From positions 211,646 to 275,645 of the forward strand of contig NZ_WQCA01000009.1 of the NCBI RefSeq assembly GCF_013032445.1: DNA of 64,000 nucleotides, given 5' to 3'. How positions within the stretch are numbered: position 1 is the stretch's first letter; the number at the start of each line of letters is the position of its first letter. This document shows positions 1-9,072 of this stretch, one piece after another. Both the position numbers and the translations under genes were made by a program. This stretch comes from Ruegeria arenilitoris (lineage in GTDB: Bacteria; Pseudomonadota; Alphaproteobacteria; Rhodobacterales; Rhodobacteraceae). The notes under the pieces are model-generated. The model ran no database searches and was not told where the DNA came from. It was given only the letters and a program-made list of their open reading frames with translations.

Positions 1-599
1 CGACGGGCACTGTTCTTGTGGTGCATCAGAGTGATCCACTGGAAAGCATTTTGCGGGGTATGCTGAAATACTCGACCAATATAACTGCCGAAATGGTTGG
101 AATGGCGGCCTCGAAGGCGCGTGGCGCGGATATCCAAAGTCTGGCTGACTCTGCGGCCGAGATGAATCGTTGGGCCTCAGACACCTATGGTGTGAACGGG
201 ATCGCAATGGTGGACCACTCGGGGCTTGGCGATGCATCACGCGTCGCGCCCGCAGATCTGGTTACGGCACTGGTAGCGGCCAAAAAAACTGGGGGGCTAC
301 GGCCGTTACTGAAAAAGTTCACTTTAGCAGACAGTCAGGGGCGGCTGGTCAAGGACCATCCGATCAGGGTGGACGCCAAGACCGGGACGCTGAATTTCGT
401 GTCCGGGCTGGGCGGGTTCATCACTGCGCCGGATGGATCAGAACTGGCCTTTGCCATTTTCACCGCTGATGTTGATCACCGCGCGACCATCCCCCGTGCA
501 CTACGCGAGCGGCCAGATGGCGCGCGCAGCTGGAACAATAGATCGCGCAGGCTGCAACGCGCTCTGATCGAACGCTGGGGGATGTTGGCAGGCAGTTGA
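1..599 (+). CDS. D-alanyl-D-alanine carboxypeptidase/endopeptidase, PBP4 type (3' part only)
   Basis: This is the C-terminal part of a peptidase S13 (PBP4/DacB-like) periplasmic enzyme that trims peptidoglycan stem peptides. The reading frame is open from base 3 and enters from outside the window, so the N-terminus and the SxxK nucleophile motif are not visible. Seen here are the SxN motif (Ser-Thr-Asn, coded around 72-80), the family signature Asp-His-Ser-Gly-Leu around 210-225, and the KTG triad (378-386) followed by a Gly-rich strand. The stop is TGA at 597-599. The next gene lies convergent 2 nt away. The family call is firm; the true start is off-window. Confidence 0.88.
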   Translation, partial: TGTVLVVHQSDPLESILRGMLKYSTNITAEMVGMAASKARGADIQSLADSAAEMNRWASDTYGVNGIAMVDHSGLGDASRVAPADLVTALVAAKKTGGLRPLLKKFTLADSQGRLVKDHPIRVDAKTGTLNFVSGLGGFITAPDGSELAFAIFTADVDHRATIPRALRERPDGARSWNNRSRRLQRALIERWGMLAGS

Positions 600-601
600 G
601 A

Positions 602-1024
602 TCAGGTCGTGTGACGCGCCCGTGCACCACGCTCGATCGCGGCGGCGTGCAGGCGGTCGATGTTCAATTCGTATCGGATTTCTTCCAGCAGGCGCAGCTC
701 GGTTTCCGCAAGCGTTCCGTCGGCCGCAGCCACGTCACAGGCCAGCGCATAAGCGGTTTCGTGCAGCCGCTCGGGCAGGTTATCACGGATCAGACCGAAC
801 AGGGCGTCCAGACCATCCTCTTGTTCGAACAGGTCGAACACGGTTTGTGATACGCGACGGGTGCGGTCGATGTCATATTCGGCAAAAACCGGCAGCATGT
901 TGACCGCGCCTTCGATCTTGACCAGCTCGGCGGTGCGGATGGTTTCATCTGAGGCAGAGACCGCAACCATGATCGCGACAAGGCAATCCTGTGGGGACAT
1001 CGGGTGGGGTACTTGTTCGGTCAT
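602..1024 (-). CDS. TerB-like tellurite-resistance family protein
   Basis: A 140-residue, mostly helical acidic protein. It resembles the TerB family, with a helix-rich core carrying repeated Asp/Glu positions that can bind metal, including the signature Ala-Ala-Asp-Gly-Thr-Leu near residue 100. There is no signal peptide or membrane segment, so it is probably cytoplasmic. TerB-like proteins occur in tellurite and stress systems, but stand-alone copies such as this one are common and have no defined role. No ter neighbours are visible. It is convergent with the PBP4-type gene and stands alone upstream of the Lrp-type regulator. Confidence 0.65.
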   Translation of the reverse strand: MTEQVPHPMSPQDCLVAIMVAVSASDETIRTAELVKIEGAVNMLPVFAEYDIDRTRRVSQTVFDLFEQEDGLDALFGLIRDNLPERLHETAYALACDVAAADGTLAETELRLLEEIRYELNIDRLHAAAIERGARARHTT

Positions 1025-1104
1025 GGTCTCGTCCTGATTAGGCTTTCTGCGCCCGCACGATAGGAGGGCTGGCGCGCAGGTTCAACGGGTTTTGCCGGAT
1101 TGGT

Positions 1105-1569
1105 TCACAGAATGGGTAGTGGGCCTCGCGTTTTGGTCTGTCGCAACACGAAATTGCTGCGGGTGTCGCGCACCAGCCCTGACTTCAGCAGCCGTTGCAT
1201 GATGAAATGCTCAAGGTCTTCGGGGGTTTTGGCATAGACCTTCAGGATGAAGTCATGATCCCCTGTGATCGAGGCGCATTCGACGATCTGCGGCTCGGTC
1301 TCAACCAGCCGCAGGAACGCGGTGATGTTGTCCTCTTGATGGTCTCGCAAGGCGACGTGGACATAGGCGATGGCGTCCAGCCCGACGGACTTGGCCCGCA
1401 CCTGCGCGATATACCCAGAGACCACACCGGATGCCTCCAGTTCGCGCACTCGCCGCCAGCATTGCGAAGCCGACAGGCCGGTGCGGTCGGCAAGCTCCTG
1501 CATCGACAGGCGTCCATCGGTCTGCAACTGCTGCAGGATGGCAATATCAGCGGGTTGAAGCGTTTGTTT
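1105..1569 (-). CDS. Lrp/AsnC family transcriptional regulator
   Basis: The protein is about 154 residues. It has an N-terminal helix-turn-helix (around residues 5-55, including Leu-Ser-Ala-Ser-Gln-Cys-Trp-Arg-Arg) and a C-terminal RAM/AsnC ligand-binding domain ending in a conserved Thr-Arg-Ser-Asn-Phe-Val strand. The start chosen is GTG at 1569-1567, because the family normally begins just before the first helix; a longer frame to 1614 has no support. It is divergent from phhA, so the simplest reading is an amino-acid-responsive regulator of phenylalanine hydroxylation and of itself. An inverted repeat at 1595-1616 lies in the shared promoter. The effector is unknown. Confidence 0.85.
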   Translation of the reverse strand, partial: KQTLQPADIAILQQLQTDGRLSMQELADRTGLSASQCWRRVRELEASGVVSGYIAQVRAKSVGLDAIAYVHVALRDHQEDNITAFLRLVETEPQIVECASITGDHDFILKVYAKTPEDLEHFIMQRLLKSGLVRDTRSNFVLRQTKTRGPLPIL

Positions 1570-1594
1570 CACAATTGATGCCTGTGCGATACGT

Positions 1595-1616
1595 ATTTGC
1601 CAAATTAGCCGCAAAT
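1595..1616. promoter_or_regulatory. Inverted repeat in the divergent Lrp-regulator/phhA promoter
   Basis: ATTTGC (1595-1600) and GCAAAT (1611-1616) form a perfect 6-bp inverted repeat with a 10-bp AT-rich spacer, 26 nt upstream of the regulator start. Lrp/AsnC proteins bind short AT-rich dyads, so this is a plausible operator. The arms are short and the assignment is inference. Confidence 0.35.
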
Positions 1617-1680
1617 TTCCGATAAACCAAATAAAACAGTCAGTTCACATGGCTATACTTTTCCTAAGGAGGAAAAAGTG

Positions 1681-2481
1681 ATGCCAAAATCGACCAAATA
1701 CGTCGCCAAGATAGCTGATGCGCGCGGCCATATCGCCTATACGGCTGAGGAAGACGCGGTTTGGGCCGATCTCTATGCTGCGCAAGAGAGAAACGTGCAG
1801 CGCTACATGGCCCGCGATTACCTTGCAGGGCTGGAACGTCTTGAGCTGCCAAAAACCCGTGTACCGTCCTGCGCCGATATCTCGGAGCGTTTGATGGATA
1901 TGACCGGGTGGCGGGTGCAGCCGGTGCCTGCGCTGATCGGTTTCAAGACCTTCTTTGGCATGTTGGCTGACCGGGTCTTTCCCGCCGCATCCTTCATCCG
2001 GTCGCGTGAGGATTTCGATTACATCGAAGAGCCAGACATCTTTCATGAGATTTTCGGCCACACGCCTTTGCTGAGCGATCCGCGCTTTGCGGCCTTTAGC
2101 CATGCCATCGGCAAGGCCGGCGTACAGGCGAGCGACAAGGATTATTCCTGGCTGATCCGACTATATTGGTTCTCGATCGAGTTCGGCCTGCGCCGACAGG
2201 ATGGAGAGATCAGAGCATTGGGGTCTGGCCTCGCGTCCTCGCCAACTGAATTGGTCTATGCCGTGGAGAGCCACATTCCTGATCGCGATCCGTTCGATGT
2301 TCTGACGATTCTGCGTACGCCCTACCGGATCGACATGCACCAAATGGGCTATTTCGTGCTAAACTCGCCCGAGGAACTGTTTGCCGCCGCCGACCGAGAT
2401 TTGCTGGCGGATGTGCGTAAGGCGCAATCTCTTGGGTTGCTGCCGAACAAGTTCCCGGAAAAAGCAACCGCAGCGGAGTGA
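1681..2481 (+). CDS. phhA: Phenylalanine 4-monooxygenase (hydroxylase)
   Basis: This is a monomeric bacterial phenylalanine hydroxylase of 266 residues, converting L-Phe to L-Tyr with tetrahydropterin, O2 and non-haem iron. The two-His/one-Glu iron site is visible as the motif His-Glu-Ile-Phe-Gly-His (His122 and His127) and a Glu in Ser-Ile-Glu-Phe-Gly (about 167). Length matches single-domain enzymes without a regulatory ACT domain. A strong ribosome site AAGGAGG (1666-1672) precedes two adjacent starts, GTG at 1678 and ATG at 1681; ATG has the better spacing. The pterin-recycling gene phhB follows after 7 nt, and a divergent Lrp-type regulator probably controls the pair. Confidence 0.95.
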   Translation: MPKSTKYVAKIADARGHIAYTAEEDAVWADLYAAQERNVQRYMARDYLAGLERLELPKTRVPSCADISERLMDMTGWRVQPVPALIGFKTFFGMLADRVFPAASFIRSREDFDYIEEPDIFHEIFGHTPLLSDPRFAAFSHAIGKAGVQASDKDYSWLIRLYWFSIEFGLRRQDGEIRALGSGLASSPTELVYAVESHIPDRDPFDVLTILRTPYRIDMHQMGYFVLNSPEELFAAADRDLLADVRKAQSLGLLPNKFPEKATAAE

Positions 2482-2488
2482 ACGGATC

Positions 2489-2842
2489 ATGACCACATCA
2501 GGAGAAACCTGCAGCCTTTCGGACCGAACCTGTGTGCCTTGTTCCGGAGGTGTCCCGGCTTTGACCCGGGACGAGGCCAATACCCACATGGCCGAACTCT
2601 CGTCCGACTGGAAGCTGGATACTGAGGCGAAAGAACTCAGCCGTCACTACACGTTCAAGGGCTTTGCCAAAGCGACCTATTTGGCCAATCTCTGCGCCTG
2701 GCTGGCCGATCAGCAGGGGCATCACCCGGATGTCTCGTTCGGCTGGGGTTATGTGGACGTCAAACTGACCACCCATGAAATCGGCGGTCTCAGCGAGAAT
2801 GACTTTATCTGGGCGGCCAAACTGGACCAATTGACCGCGTAA
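2489..2842 (+). CDS. phhB: Pterin-4a-carbinolamine dehydratase
   Basis: A 117-residue protein whose C-terminal ~85 residues are a typical PCD/DCoH domain, including the active-site stretch His-His-Pro-Asp and a nearby Thr-His. It dehydrates 4a-hydroxytetrahydropterin made by PhhA so that the cofactor can be recycled. The first ~25 residues contain four Cys (at roughly 8, 15, 18 and in [10 protein letters not shown]), a short N-terminal extension seen in some homologues. ATG at 2489 is chosen because it follows the phhA stop by 7 nt; a longer frame would overlap phhA. Confidence 0.93.
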   Translation: MTTSGETCSLSDRTCVPCSGGVPALTRDEANTHMAELSSDWKLDTEAKELSRHYTFKGFAKATYLANLCAWLADQQGHHPDVSFGWGYVDVKLTTHEIGGLSENDFIWAAKLDQLTA

Positions 2843-2963
2843 ATCGGCCTTCCCATCAGGAAAAACCCCGCAGTTTATTGACTCATGCTGCACCGGCACA
2901 ATAGGAGGGGCCGGTCGGTTGCAAAGGGCGACCGGCGCTGTTTTTCCCGATGGAGCAAATCTG

Positions 2964-4538
2964 ATGTCTGAACTGCGTGAAACCGCGATGTCGTCCAAGG
3001 CCTGGCCTTTCGAAGAGGCGCGCCGGTTGCTCAAACGCTATCAGAAGGGTGCTCCAGAAAAGGGATACGTGCTGTTCGAAACCGGCTATGGCCCCTCGGG
3101 CCTGCCGCATATCGGCACCTTTGGTGAGGTTGCGCGGACCACGATGGTAAAGCGTGCATTCGAGGCATTGTCGGATATCCCGACCAAGCTGATCTGTTTC
3201 TCGGACGATCTGGATGGGATGCGCAAGGTGCCGACCAATGTGCCGAATCCAGAAATTCTGGAACAGCATCTGCAACGTCCACTGACCTCGGTGCCAGACC
3301 CGTTTGGCGAATACGACAGCTTTGGCGAGCATAACAACGCGATGCTACGGCGTTTTCTGGACACCTTTGGGTTCGAGTATGAGTTCTACTCGGCCAAGGA
3401 GTTCTACGAATCCGGGCAGTTCGACGAAATCCTCAAGCGCGCGGTTGAACGCTATGACGAGATCATGGCGATCATGCTCAAAAGCCTGCGCGAAGAGCGT
3501 CAGCAAACCTATTCCATCTTCCTGCCTCTGCACCCCGAGAGCGGGCGGGTGATGTATGTGCCAATGAAAAAGGTCTGCGCCGAGACCTACACCGTGACCT
3601 TCGATGATGAGACGGGCAAGGAATGGACCGTTCCGGTCACCGGTGGCAACGTGAAGCTGCAATGGAAGCCGGATTTTGGCGCGCGCTGGGCCGCGCTGGG
3701 CGTTGATTTCGAGATGTACGGCAAGGAACACGCCACCAACGAGAAAATCTATGACGCGATCTGCCGTGCACTGGGCGGCCGTGCGCCCGAGCATTTCTCG
3801 TATGAGCTGTTTCTGGATGAAAACGGTCAGAAGATTTCCAAATCGTCCGGCAATGGTGTGTCGATCGATGAATGGCTGACCTATGCGCCAACCGAGTCGT
3901 TGGCCTATTTCATGTATCAGAAGCCCAAGACCGCCAAGCGAATGCATTTCGATGTGATACCCAAGGCGTATGATGAGTATCATCAACAATTGCGTGCTTA
4001 TCCGGGGCAGGACCTGAAGGCTCAGTTGAACAACCCCGTTTGGCATATCCACGGCGGCAATGTTCCGGAATCCACTCTGATGGTGCCGTTTGCGATGCTG
4101 CTAAACCTCGCCTCAGTTTCCGGGGCCGAGGACAAAGAAGCGCTGTGGGGTTTCATCCGCCGTTATGCACCTGAAGCGACAGCAGAAAGCCATCCCGATC
4201 TGGATCAGGCGGCCGGTTTCGCCGTGCGCTACTTCAACGACTTCGTCAAGCCGACCCGTAAGCATCGCGCACCCACTGATCAGGAACGCGAGGCGCTGGA
4301 AGCGTTGAAAGCCGCGCTAGAGGCTTATGACGGTCCGATTGAAGACGAAGCACTGCAATCGGTGGTCTACTCTATCGGACGAGAGCGTTTCGATCCGATG
4401 CGCGGTTGGTTCACGGCTTTGTACGAAGTGCTGTTGGGTGCCTCGCAAGGCCCGCGCTTCGGTGGTTTCATTGCGCTTTACGGCGTACCGGAAACCATCG
4501 CTCTGATCGACAAGGCTCTGGCCGGAGAGCTGGCCTGA
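2964..4538 (+). CDS. lysK: Lysine--tRNA ligase, class I
   Basis: This is a class I lysyl-tRNA synthetase of 524 residues, the archaeal-type enzyme that replaces the class II LysS in most alphaproteobacteria. The HIGH signature appears as His-Ile-Gly-Thr-Phe near residue 40 and the KMSKS loop as Lys-Ile-Ser-Lys-Ser about residue 295. The start is ATG 2964, preceded by GGAG at about 2952; the 15 extra codons of the open frame upstream are not supported. It is transcribed alone, with about 120 nt of non-coding sequence after phhB. No second lysine synthetase is visible in the window. Confidence 0.95.
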   Translation: MSELRETAMSSKAWPFEEARRLLKRYQKGAPEKGYVLFETGYGPSGLPHIGTFGEVARTTMVKRAFEALSDIPTKLICFSDDLDGMRKVPTNVPNPEILEQHLQRPLTSVPDPFGEYDSFGEHNNAMLRRFLDTFGFEYEFYSAKEFYESGQFDEILKRAVERYDEIMAIMLKSLREERQQTYSIFLPLHPESGRVMYVPMKKVCAETYTVTFDDETGKEWTVPVTGGNVKLQWKPDFGARWAALGVDFEMYGKEHATNEKIYDAICRALGGRAPEHFSYELFLDENGQKISKSSGNGVSIDEWLTYAPTESLAYFMYQKPKTAKRMHFDVIPKAYDEYHQQLRAYPGQDLKAQLNNPVWHIHGGNVPESTLMVPFAMLLNLASVSGAEDKEALWGFIRRYAPEATAESHPDLDQAAGFAVRYFNDFVKPTRKHRAPTDQEREALEALKAALEAYDGPIEDEALQSVVYSIGRERFDPMRGWFTALYEVLLGASQGPRFGGFIALYGVPETIALIDKALAGELA

Positions 4539-4586
4539 TTTGACCTGATACCGCGTGGGGCTACCCTTTCATCAGGAGGTGGCCCC

Positions 4587-4988
4587 ATGCGTCGTCTATT
4601 GCTTGCTATATCCCTGAGCGCCGGTTTGGCCTCGGGCGCGTTTGCCCAAAGCGCTGAGATCGAGGCCAATATCTCGGCGCAGATACAGGCTTTCAAAGCG
4701 GATGACTTCGCCACCGCTTTCACCTTTGCCAGCCCGACAATCCAGCAACTGTTCCAGACGCCCGAGAACTTCGGCGTTATGGTCAAACGCGGTTATCCGA
4801 TGGTCTGGCGGCCCGCGGATGTGCGCTTTTTGGAGTTGCGTGAAGTGGCCGGTTCACTGTGGCAGAAGGTCATGGTCACCGACGGCGCGGGCCGGGTGCA
4901 TATCCTTGACTATCAAATGGTGCCGCTTGAAAATGGCTGGAAGATCAACGGTGTGCAACTTCTGGGGAACTCTGATCCAGCCGCCTGA
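4587..4988 (+). CDS. Exported DUF4864-type protein
   Basis: A 133-residue protein with a clear Sec signal peptide (Arg-Arg, then a Leu/Ile/Ala-rich core, with cleavage likely after Ala-Phe-Ala near residue 20). The mature part matches my memory of the DUF4864 family: alternating helices and strands with the pattern Phe-X-Phe-Ala-Ser-Pro and a C-terminal Asn-Gly-Trp-Lys-Ile-Asn-Gly-Val strand, as in NTF2-like folds. The function is not known. An AGGAGG box at about 4575 precedes the ATG. It follows lysK by 48 nt and may share its transcript. Confidence 0.7.
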   Translation: MRRLLLAISLSAGLASGAFAQSAEIEANISAQIQAFKADDFATAFTFASPTIQQLFQTPENFGVMVKRGYPMVWRPADVRFLELREVAGSLWQKVMVTDGAGRVHILDYQMVPLENGWKINGVQLLGNSDPAA

Positions 4989-5130
4989 AGCAACACCACC
5001 GTCACGGTGACATGAGTGGCGGTTAATCCCTTTTCGATACTCAGGCTTTTGCGTTCGGGGCGCGTGATCCCGGGCACTGGGTTTATGCGCGTGGCGGCTC
5101 GCCGCTCGTGCGATTGGGAAAGGGATCTCT

Positions 5131-7419
5131 ATGAACAAGGCAATCACCGACGGCATCGTGTTCATGCCGCCAGCATTCGCAAACGGTCTGAATGTGTGGT
5201 CCAGCGGCGACGGAACGCCGGGCTCGCCCACCTATGACGGGTCGGGTACAGGCGCGTTTGTCCCGGCCGACGCGGATTTCGGCGGCTGTCTGGAAATCCT
5301 GAAGGTCAGCGCCACGCAGCGTCTGCGCTATATGAGGCAGACGCCGCTGCTGCCGGGATGTTACCTCCAGATCAAGGCACGGGTGAAAGCGATTAGTGGT
5401 CCGTTGCCCGAAGTGCGCATCGCGGGTTGGGCCGGTGGTGCCGGAGACGTGCAGGTTACTGGCGTGGCCGAGCAAGGACCGGCAACGCAGCTGTCCGGTT
5501 ATGGTGCGGTACATGAGATCACCGCCATTGTCGGCACCGGACAGCGCCCTGGTGTGGACATGCCTTGGGGCGTTCAGGCGCTGTATGGGCATTTCGGGCT
5601 GGATATCGACGGTGCAAACGGGGCTGTCGTAAGGGTCGATGACATCGAAATCACTGATGTCACCAGTGTGTTCCTGCGCAATCTGATCAGCCTTGTCGAT
5701 GTGCGCGACTTCGGTGCCATTGGTGACGGCGTGGTGGACGACTCTGCGGCGTTTGAGGCGGCGGATCAGGCCGCGAACGGGCGCACGGTTTTTGTACCAG
5801 AGGGGACATACTTGCTGGCTCAAAACACGTCGATGGCGTCCGAGATCGACTTTGAGGGCACCGTTACGATGCCTGACGACAAAATGCTGCTGCTGACCAA
5901 GAATTTCGATTTGCCCACCTATATCAACGCCTTCGGCAATGAAGCGTTGGCCTTCAAAAAGGCGTTTCAGGCCTTGCTGAACAACTCGGACCATGAATCT
6001 CTTGATCTGGGTGGCCGCAAGATTTCCGTGAGTGAGCCGATCGATATGGCCGCGGCGGTGCCGAACCGACAAGGCGGGTTTTCTACCCGCCGCGTGATCC
6101 GCAACGGCCAGTTTGACGTCCAGAGCAGTTCGGCCTGGGATACCGAGACTTTCACCTCGGTCGCGACCTACGACCCTGACGATCCCAGACGCTTGGTGAA
6201 TGTTGCCAACATTGCCAACATTCCTGTCGGGGCACTGGTACAGGGTAGCGGGGTTGGGCGTGAGATCTATGTCCGCTCCAAAAACGAGGGCGCGGGTGAA
6301 ATCACGCTGAACGCGCCGATGTATGATGCCGATGGCACGCAAACCTTTACCTTTTTGTCCTTCAAATACCTGCTGGACTTCAGCGGTTTCAGCACGCTGC
6401 GCAAGTTCGGCATGGAAGAGATCGAATTCCAGTGCAATGGCCGCAGCAGCGGGATCCGTCTGGCCCCGTCAGGCAGCACCTTTGCCGTGACGAACTGTTT
6501 CATCAGTCGTCCCAAGGACCGGGGGATCACATCAATCGGGACCGGATGTCAGGGCATGCTGATCGACAATTGTCAGTTCCTGTCCACCGAAGAATCCTAC
6601 GATGTATCCGATCGCAAATCGATTGCCTTGAACTCAACCGCCAATGACATCAAGCTGCGCCACAATCGGGCGGTGCGTTTTCTGCACTTTGCTGTTTTGG
6701 GTGGTACCAACAACTTGGTCCAGGGTAACCACTTTTTCCAGGGCGACAGCATTCCGCAAGGTGTTCGCAGCGCCGGGTTGGTCATGATCGGCACATACAA
6801 TACCTCGACCATTTCAGGCAACTATATCGATAACTGTTTCGTCCAGTGGACCAATGAACGGGACGCAAAGCCTGTTTACACTTCGGGATACTCGTTCAGT
6901 TCGATGGCCATCACTGACAATATTTTCTACTCCAGCCAAGTTGCTTCCTGGTTTAGCTATATTGTTATTCGCCCTCATGGTGGGGGCCACTTTCTGAACG
7001 GTGTGGTTGTAACCGGAAACAAGTTTCGCTCCTCAAGTGGCAGCATCACTCGAGCAGAGCGAGTGGACACATCATTTGCGGATCTAAACAAAAGTGCGCA
7101 TCGAAACGTAATGTTTGAGAACAATAGCTTCCACGGTGTGGATAAACGAGTTTCGAACGCGCTACGGGTCAGACGCTCGCAAGGGTCAACATCGCAGGCA
7201 TGGACTGTCTCGACTTCAGGGCAACTGCCGTTTGGTGGTCGTGCGCGCAGCTGCGATGCGGTCACGGTATTGGGACCCTTGAGAACGGTGTTCGGAACAA
7301 CGGCTTTTGCCAACCCTTATGTAGAGCTTGAGCGGGGCTCATCTAGGGATGCGATTACCCTACGATGGCCTCAAGCCGTACGCGGCGAAGTCTCCGCGAC
7401 TGTGCGAATGGAACGCTGA
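5131..7419 (+). CDS. Large right-handed beta-helix protein (pectate-lyase/GH28-like)
   Basis: A 762-residue protein. Residues 1-180 form a carbohydrate-binding-like N-terminal region. At about residue 188 begins the pectate_lyase_3 signature (Val-Arg-Asp-Phe-Gly-Ala-Ile-Gly-Asp-Gly, then Asp-Asp-Ser-Ala-Ala-Phe). A long run of short Asn-rich repeats with turns of the Gly-Asn-X-Phe type up to about residue 680 indicates a parallel beta-helix. No signal peptide is seen, so export would need another route, or it is a phage-tailspike-like protein. Enzymatic activity cannot be assigned from sequence. It stands alone and is followed by a strong hairpin at 7429-7453. Confidence 0.7.
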   Translation: MNKAITDGIVFMPPAFANGLNVWSSGDGTPGSPTYDGSGTGAFVPADADFGGCLEILKVSATQRLRYMRQTPLLPGCYLQIKARVKAISGPLPEVRIAGWAGGAGDVQVTGVAEQGPATQLSGYGAVHEITAIVGTGQRPGVDMPWGVQALYGHFGLDIDGANGAVVRVDDIEITDVTSVFLRNLISLVDVRDFGAIGDGVVDDSAAFEAADQAANGRTVFVPEGTYLLAQNTSMASEIDFEGTVTMPDDKMLLLTKNFDLPTYINAFGNEALAFKKAFQALLNNSDHESLDLGGRKISVSEPIDMAAAVPNRQGGFSTRRVIRNGQFDVQSSSAWDTETFTSVATYDPDDPRRLVNVANIANIPVGALVQGSGVGREIYVRSKNEGAGEITLNAPMYDADGTQTFTFLSFKYLLDFSGFSTLRKFGMEEIEFQCNGRSSGIRLAPSGSTFAVTNCFISRPKDRGITSIGTGCQGMLIDNCQFLSTEESYDVSDRKSIALNSTANDIKLRHNRAVRFLHFAVLGGTNNLVQGNHFFQGDSIPQGVRSAGLVMIGTYNTSTISGNYIDNCFVQWTNERDAKPVYTSGYSFSSMAITDNIFYSSQVASWFSYIVIRPHGGGHFLNGVVVTGNKFRSSSGSITRAERVDTSFADLNKSAHRNVMFENNSFHGVDKRVSNALRVRRSQGSTSQAWTVSTSGQLPFGGRARSCDAVTVLGPLRTVFGTTAFANPYVELERGSSRDAITLRWPQAVRGEVSATVRMER

Positions 7420-7428
7420 CTTTCCGAC

Positions 7429-7453
7429 TGGCCGCCCTGTAACTGGGCGGCCA
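7429..7453 (+). terminator. Hairpin after the beta-helix gene
   Basis: TGGCCGCCC (7429-7437) pairs perfectly with GGGCGGCCA (7445-7453) around a 7-nt loop, 10 nt after the stop codon and before the convergent gene ending at 7465. There is only a short T run on the + side, so it may serve as a bidirectional or weak terminator. Confidence 0.6.
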
Positions 7454-7464
7454 ATTCGCCGATT

Positions 7465-8127
7465 TCAGAATTCGTTCCAGATTGCCAGCTTAAGACCCGT
7501 GTCGTTTTGAGTGTTATTACGTTCAACACCCAACACCCACGTAGTCGAACTGTTCTTTGTCCGGATCATGACCGAGGGCCTGGCTCTCCAATACAACGAA
7601 TGGTCTGGCGCAAAGGCCGTTTCTATCTGTATCAAAGGGTTAAGCAGTCGATCCCCGGAAAGACCAGCGGTGACATCGATTTTGCGAAGCAGGACGTCAT
7701 GTGTGCGGTATTCCAAAGCAGTATCGATGGCCACCCAGCTGTTGCCCCAACCGGTACGGAACCCTTTGCCGTACGAGAGGGTCAGCTTGTACATCGCCCA
7801 GGCATCTCGGTATCGGTGATGGGCACCGGCACCCAACTCTGCTGCAAATCGTCCCCACTTGTCGAATTCTGCGACCGGGAACCGGGCAAACAAGAGTGCG
7901 TGGCCGTAAAGGTCGCGATTCTCCTCGATATCAAGCCCGATTGTCAGTTTCGGTCGGTATCCGAATTCGGCGTAAAGCCCTGTTTTGTAGTCATACGTGC
8001 CGTCGGGGTCCTTGAAGGCAGTGACCGAGGTCGCAGTGAACGCCGAACCCTTTTCCCGCAGCCACGCCCCGGGCCATGCCGGGGCGGCGGCAAGCAGAAA
8101 GGACAAAAGAAGGACGATCCGGCACAT
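7465..8127 (-). CDS. Exported beta-rich protein, probably outer-membrane
   Basis: From the Met at 8127 the protein has 220 residues and begins with a classical signal peptide (Cys-Arg, then Ile-Val-Leu-Leu-Leu-Ser-Phe-Leu-Leu, with Ala-X-Ala sites near residues 14-18). The mature part alternates polar and aromatic residues with repeated Tyr/Trp/Gly turns and ends in aromatic Phe, a pattern typical of outer-membrane beta-barrels. I do not recognise a named family. Upstream Met codons at 8148 and 8220 would add a polar extension before the signal and are less likely. It is convergent with the beta-helix gene. Nothing in the context defines a role. Confidence 0.6.
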   Translation of the reverse strand: MCRIVLLLSFLLAAAPAWPGAWLREKGSAFTATSVTAFKDPDGTYDYKTGLYAEFGYRPKLTIGLDIEENRDLYGHALLFARFPVAEFDKWGRFAAELGAGAHHRYRDAWAMYKLTLSYGKGFRTGWGNSWVAIDTALEYRTHDVLLRKIDVTAGLSGDRLLNPLIQIETAFAPDHSLYWRARPSVMIRTKNSSTTWVLGVERNNTQNDTGLKLAIWNEF

Positions 8128-8272
8128 GCGCGCAGAATCCCCCAGCATGGTTAACGGAGGGTTAGTAATTTGTTCATTTTTTGGAAACCGACAAAGAGGT
8201 CTCGCCCGCAAAGGAAACACGAGACCTTTGCAATTCCTGTGTTAAGCTTGTGAAACGATAAGGAGAATCCAG

Positions 8273-8599
8273 ATGCCGAAGATTTCCAAGAGCGCGAGCG
8301 TCCAGACAGTTATCACCACCTTTGAAATGACGCCGGGTACCTGCCACGATCTGCTGGAGGCACTGACCGACGCCTATGCCGAGTTCATCTCGAAACAGCC
8401 GGGATTTGTTTCGGCTGGGTTGCATGTGAACGATGCTCAGACGCGGATTGCAAACTATTCCCAGTGGGAACGCCGCGAGGATTTTCTGGCCATGCTGCGC
8501 ACTCCGGAAATGCGCGACCGCAACCGCAAGATCAACGAGCTGTGCAAAAGCTTTGAGCCGGTGATGTATGACGTGGCCGAGACTTTTGGCAGTTCCTGA
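8273..8599 (+). CDS. Antibiotic-biosynthesis-monooxygenase (ABM) domain protein
   Basis: This 108-residue protein has the ferredoxin-like ABM fold signature: an early strand (Val-Ile-Thr-Thr-Phe-Glu-Met-Thr-Pro-Gly), a helix, then Pro-Gly-Phe-Val-Ser-Ala-Gly-Leu-His and a Tyr-Ser-Gln-Trp-Glu-Arg-Arg-Glu-Asp-Phe motif. Proteins of this type are small cofactor-less oxygenases or haem-binding dimers, and the substrate cannot be inferred. A GGAG box sits at about 8261, before the ATG. It is followed 65 nt later by a universal stress protein gene. Confidence 0.75.
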   Translation: MPKISKSASVQTVITTFEMTPGTCHDLLEALTDAYAEFISKQPGFVSAGLHVNDAQTRIANYSQWERREDFLAMLRTPEMRDRNRKINELCKSFEPVMYDVAETFGSS

Positions 8600-8664
8600 C
8601 TTGGATCAAAGCATCAACGCCCAGCCCCGCGCAACATGGGTGCGGGAAAACGGAGGCGCGCGCC

Positions 8665-9072
8665 ATGTATCATAACATTCTTATACCCATTTCTTTCGAT
8701 GCTGAACGGGATATTTCCGGGCCGCTGAAGCTGGCCGAGATCCTGTCGACACCGGACGCCCAAGTGACTTTGTTGCATGTGGTCGAACACATCCCGAACT
8801 ATGCGATCTCTTACATGCCGCCCGAATACCTGAGCGAAGCCCGCAAGGCGATCCAGACCGAACTGGACGAGTTGGCAGCGAAACTGCCCAACGCGACGGG
8901 CGTGGTGATCGAAGGGCATTCGGGGCGCACCATTCTGGACTGGGCGGAAACCCACAAGCCGGACCTGATTGTCATGGCATCGCATCGACCGGGTATGCAG
9001 GATCTTCTGTTGGGCTCAACCGCGAACCATGTGGTTCGCCACGCAGCCTGCGCGGTTCACGTGGTGCGTTGA
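8665..9072 (+). CDS. Universal stress protein (UspA family)
   Basis: A 135-residue single Usp domain. It starts with a strand containing Ile-Leu-Ile-Pro-Ile-Ser and ends with the nucleotide-binding signature Gly-X2-Gly-X9-Gly-Ser-Thr-Ala seen as Ala-Ser-His-Arg-Pro-Gly, then Leu-Leu-Gly-Ser-Thr-Ala-Asn-His-Val-Val-Arg. This motif marks the ATP-binding class. The protein is cytoplasmic and probably helps survival under stress or starvation. Its 3' end overlaps the convergent pyridoxamine-oxidase-like gene by 16 nt. Confidence 0.9.
   Translation: MYHNILIPISFDAERDISGPLKLAEILSTPDAQVTLLHVVEHIPNYAISYMPPEYLSEARKAIQTELDELAAKLPNATGVVIEGHSGRTILDWAETHKPDLIVMASHRPGMQDLLLGSTANHVVRHAACAVHVVR

Noticed and set aside
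2878..2906. TTGACT at 2878-2883 as the -35 of a lysK promoter
   Set aside because: No acceptable -10 element lies at the right distance.
2908..2926. GGTCGGTTGCAAAGG upstream of lysK as an iol-type operator
   Set aside because: Only one half-site matches and the gene context is unrelated.
5083..6342. 419-codon frame antisense to the beta-helix gene
   Set aside because: No domain, no ribosome site; the + strand gene has clear family motifs.
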